Below, piece by piece: positions 5,943-8,040 of a stretch of DNA of 8,040 nt. Position 1 is the first letter of the stretch. Each line of letters opens with the position of its first letter. The notes under the pieces are model-generated. The model did not search any database. It saw only the letters and a program-made list of their open reading frames with translations, and was not told where the DNA came from. Source of the stretch: an uncultured Spirochaetales bacterium. Lineage in GTDB: Bacteria; Spirochaetota; Spirochaetia; Sphaerochaetales; Sphaerochaetaceae. The stretch covers positions 1-8,040 of the forward strand of contig CALFMX010000105.1 in NCBI GenBank assembly GCA_937902565.1. The letters run 5' to 3'. Made by a program: the position numbers and the translations under genes.

Positions 5943-7271
5943 TTGAAGAGAGAGCGTACACGATGGATGATCGGTGATGGAACGGAACCCTACATAGTCA
6001 TCACCGGTCTTGCTGTGGCCTTTCTCATGCTCATCTTCCTGGTGGTCTTCCTCACCACCGCCCTGATCGATCGCGAGCAGCTCAGGATGCAGAGCGAGGC
6101 TGAACGCTCCTTCAACTCCGTCTTCCTCGCCTTGCAGGACTCCACCAGCAAGGCGCTGAGGACGATGGCCGAGGAGAGCGTCAGCGGCATCGGGGTGTAC
6201 AGCTCGATGGGCAGGCGGGTGCTCAGCCTCGGCAATGTGCCGATGACCATCCCGCTCGACCGCTTCTCCTCCTCGCTCGAACTCATCAGCAAATCCAACC
6301 CCAATACCGGGGTGGCCACCTACAACCGTGCCACCAAGACGATCGAGTACATCCGCTTCAGCCGCTTGACGATCCTCTTGGATACCGGCCAGCTCACCCT
6401 CACCGAGAGTGGGCTGCTGCCCACCCCCATCGATTTCCCCGATGTACTCTACCTCCACTTCGATGGGGAGGCGTACCACCGGCGCCTGGTCCTCACCGGA
6501 GCCATCGGCATCGCATCAACGCTGGTGCTCATAGCCCTCTTCCTCCTGGTCTTGAACATCTACCGCTCGAACCGCCGCTACCGCGAGACCATCGCCAAGC
6601 AGGAGAGCCTGGTCAACCTCGGCCAGGCAGCCCGCACCCTGACCCATGAGATCAAGAACCCGCTCAGCGCCATCACCATCCAGCTCGCGCTCCTGAAGAA
6701 GACCCTCCCCGAGGAGTACATCAGTGACCTGGTCGTCATCGACCAGGAGCTCAAGCGCCTCTCGCAGCTGACCAACAAGGTCAGCGACTTTTTGCGCAAC
6801 CCCCTCGGACAACCCGTCCAGGTGGACTTGAACGAGTTGCTGGAGACCCTGATCAAGTGCTTTGACAAACCCATCACCTTCAAGAGCGAGAAGCGCTACT
6901 ACATCGACTTTGACGAGGACCGGGCACGATCGGTCTTCGAGAACCTCCTCAAGAACGCCGTCGAGAGTGCAGGGGATAGGGATCCCCAGGTTGAGGTCGA
7001 GATCGCCGGCGGAAAACGTAATATGCTGTACATCTCCATCATGGATCGTGGCGATGGCATCCCAGCCTCAGAGGCGCGCAAGATCTTCGATCCCTTCTTC
7101 ACGACCAAGATCCATGGATCGGGCATCGGGCTCTCCATCTCGCGCCAATTCGTCAAGGCCCGTGGAGGCAACTTGCGTCTCTACCGGCGTGATGGTGGGG
7201 GGACGGTGGCTGAAGTGACGTTGCCGCGCAGCATCCACCCCATCCGCAAGAGTACAAAGGACACGCCATGA
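5943..7271 (+). CDS. Membrane sensor histidine kinase (NtrB-like catalytic core)
   Basis: This 442-residue kinase would sense an extracytoplasmic signal and phosphorylate the regulator that follows. TM1 (about 18-41) and TM2 (about 183-206) enclose a periplasmic sensor domain of about 140 residues that I do not recognise. A linker of about 28 residues joins TM2 to the H-box LTHEIKNPLSAI (233-244, phosphoacceptor H235). That is too short for a full HAMP domain. The ATPase domain is complete: N-box FENLLKNAVES (332-342), G1 MDRGDGIP (367-374), F-box IFDPFFTTK (381-389) and G2 GSGIGLSI (392-399). HEIKNPL is the NtrB-like H-box form, not the HELRTPL of OmpR-partner kinases. The TTG start has a good ribosome binding site 7 nt upstream and begins 21 nt after the permease stop, so the gene probably shares the pump transcript. 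Its stop overlaps the regulator start (ATGA). Confidence 0.93.
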   Translation: MKRERTRWMIGDGTEPYIVITGLAVAFLMLIFLVVFLTTALIDREQLRMQSEAERSFNSVFLALQDSTSKALRTMAEESVSGIGVYSSMGRRVLSLGNVPMTIPLDRFSSSLELISKSNPNTGVATYNRATKTIEYIRFSRLTILLDTGQLTLTESGLLPTPIDFPDVLYLHFDGEAYHRRLVLTGAIGIASTLVLIALFLLVLNIYRSNRRYRETIAKQESLVNLGQAARTLTHEIKNPLSAITIQLALLKKTLPEEYISDLVVIDQELKRLSQLTNKVSDFLRNPLGQPVQVDLNELLETLIKCFDKPITFKSEKRYYIDFDEDRARSVFENLLKNAVESAGDRDPQVEVEIAGGKRNMLYISIMDRGDGIPASEARKIFDPFFTTKIHGSGIGLSISRQFVKARGGNLRLYRRDGGGTVAEVTLPRSIHPIRKSTKDTP

Positions 7272-7696
7272 GAATCCTGATCGTTGATGACGAACCCAAT
7301 ATCCGTGAACTGATGCGCCGCTACCTCGGCCTCGACGGTATAGAGAGCGACTGTGCAGAGAACGGGCTCTCCGCCCAGCGGATGCTCAGCGAAGAGCATT
7401 ACGATGCCTGCCTCGTCGACTTGAAGATGCCGGGCATGGATGGCCTGTCGCTGATCAAATGGATCCGCAGCGAAGGCTTCCGCACGCCCATCATCATGAT
7501 CAGCGCCCATGGGGAGATCAGTGATGCGGTCACCGCCCTCAAGGAGGGTGCACAGGACTACATCGTCAAGCCCTTCCAGCTGGACGAGCTGCAGGCGCGG
7601 CTGCGGGCGGTCGTGCGCCGCAGCAGCAGATCGAAGGAAACGACCACGACCGCAAAAATGATCAGCACCAGCGGAATGCCGCCAAGCGCGCCCTGA
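7268..7696 (+). CDS. Response regulator, receiver domain only, truncated by a sequence junction
   Basis: The receiver domain is complete: acidic pair D7-D8, phosphoacceptor D51 (in VDLKMPGMDG), S79 at the Thr/Ser switch position, K101 in the KPF motif, and the final helix LDELQARLRAVVRR (105-118). The ATG at 7268 overlaps the kinase stop and has AAAGGA (7256-7261) 6 nt upstream. After about residue 118 (base 7621) the remaining 24 residues, rich in Ser and Thr, are not an output domain. They are simply the antisense of the permease fragment, so the open frame to 7696 is artificial beyond the junction. The original protein probably continued into an effector domain. The phrasing GAQDYIVKPF with an NtrB-like partner hints at an NtrC-type sigma-54 activator, but an OmpR-type output is possible. 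It is the cognate partner of the kinase and may regulate the pump operon. Confidence 0.85.
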   Translation: MRILIVDDEPNIRELMRRYLGLDGIESDCAENGLSAQRMLSEEHYDACLVDLKMPGMDGLSLIKWIRSEGFRTPIIMISAHGEISDAVTALKEGAQDYIVKPFQLDELQARLRAVVRRSSRSKETTTTAKMISTSGMPPSAP

Positions 7697-8040
7697 CCGA
7701 TGAACTTGAATTCCGGCGGCAGGGAGTAGAGCCCGAGCGGCCGTCCGCCCGTCGCCAGCAGGCAGACGCCGCGGGCAATCACCATGACGCCCAGCGACAC
7801 GATGAAATGGTGCAGGCCGATGATCGTGGTCAAAAATCCCATGGCCATGCCAACCAGTGTCGTGAGGCAGATCGCCAGCCCCGCAGCAACCCAGGGATCG
7901 ACACCGTTTAGGAACAGCCAGCCGGCCGCCACCATCGCAAGCGCCGTGACGGAGCCGACGGAAAGATCGATGCCGCCGGTCAGGATGACGGCCTGCATGC
8001 GGGCCTGCAGGATGGCCTGCTGCTGCGCGCTGGTGAGGCC
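7558..8040 (-). CDS. Sugar-type ABC transporter permease fragment (RbsC/BPD_transp_2 family)
   Basis: Reading leftward from the right edge, the frame is open from 8040 with no stop. It encodes 14 residues, then VILTGGIDLSVGSV, the diagnostic signature of ribose/xylose-type permeases. FIVSLGVMVIARG and the following TGGRP match the conserved FIxTLGxMxxxRG region. Hydrophobic spans are consistent with TM segments between. These inner-membrane permeases import sugars with a periplasmic binding protein and an ATPase. Homologous sequence ends around SFDLLLRRT, near base 7612. From there to the stop at 7558 the frame reads the antisense of the response regulator. Family members are about 300-350 residues. 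Only the central part is present, so both ends are missing: one by the window edge, one by the junction. Base composition is visibly richer in GC than the left block (43 of 60 bases in 7921-7980). The substrate cannot be told. Confidence 0.85.
   Translation of the reverse strand, partial: GLTSAQQQAILQARMQAVILTGGIDLSVGSVTALAMVAAGWLFLNGVDPWVAAGLAICLTTLVGMAMGFLTTIIGLHHFIVSLGVMVIARGVCLLATGGRPLGLYSLPPEFKFIGQGALGGIPLVLIIFAVVVVSFDLLLRRTTARSRACSSSSWKGLTM
7612..7621. other. Chimeric junction between response regulator and sugar permease
   Basis: The receiver-domain reading on the plus strand is sensible up to R118 (base 7621). The permease reading on the minus strand is sensible down to about base 7612. 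The roughly 10 bases in between fit both proteins, so the break lies in a short microhomology. Both genes are cut here, and no mobile element, repeat or attachment site is visible around it. An assembly or library chimera is the simplest explanation, and a deletion or insertion in a real genome is the alternative. Confidence 0.75.

Noticed and set aside
5883..6479. 198-codon minus-strand open frame opposite the kinase start
   Set aside because: It is antisense to the kinase's membrane and sensor region and has no domain or convincing ribosome binding site.
7622..7696. C-terminal tail of the response regulator as a novel Ser/Thr-rich output region
   Set aside because: These bases are the reverse strand of the sugar permease coding sequence, so the tail is an artefact of the junction.

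Overview
This window is best read as two unrelated pieces of DNA. Bases 1 to about 7612-7621 form a coherent block from a diderm bacterium. The right-hand ~420 bases appear to come from a different source, joined in the middle of two genes. The left block has fairly GC-rich coding sequence, an FtsH with a long cytoplasmic lead-in, and an outer-membrane TolC-family protein. My guess is a spirochaete of the Sphaerochaeta/Treponema type. This is from general resemblance only, without a search. The right block resembles an alphaproteobacterial (Rhizobiales-like) sugar ABC permease, also by style only.

Layout. On the minus strand at the left edge is the N-terminal third of ftsH, reading out of the window. 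A 98-bp intergenic region carries two overlapping, back-to-back sigma-70-like promoters. One serves ftsH. The other serves a plus-strand short-chain dehydrogenase of the pteridine reductase (PTR1/FolM) type. Next is a tightly packed plus-strand operon: a TolC-family outer-membrane factor, a MacA/HlyD-type periplasmic adaptor, a stand-alone MacB/LolD-type ATPase, a MacB/FtsX-type permease, a sensor histidine kinase, and a response regulator that is cut off after its receiver domain. The minus-strand permease fragment fills the rest.

How the genes work together. The four transport genes encode a complete split MacAB-TolC-type tripartite pump: ATPase, inner-membrane mechanotransmission permease, adaptor and outer-membrane duct. 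Gaps of 1 to 12 nt and local ribosome binding sites point to co-translation. The kinase follows 21 nt after the permease and overlaps the regulator by 4 nt (ATGA), so the pump and a two-component system are probably co-transcribed. The regulator may control the pump. The pump's substrate and the kinase's signal cannot be read from sequence.

No tRNA, rRNA, CRISPR array, insertion sequence or convincing intrinsic terminator was seen. I do not see a wholly new system. The points most worth a second look are the chimeric junction, the overlapping divergent promoters with a probably leaderless transcript, the AT-rich patch in the TolC-family gene, and the short adaptor hairpin that still carries an RLS-type docking motif.
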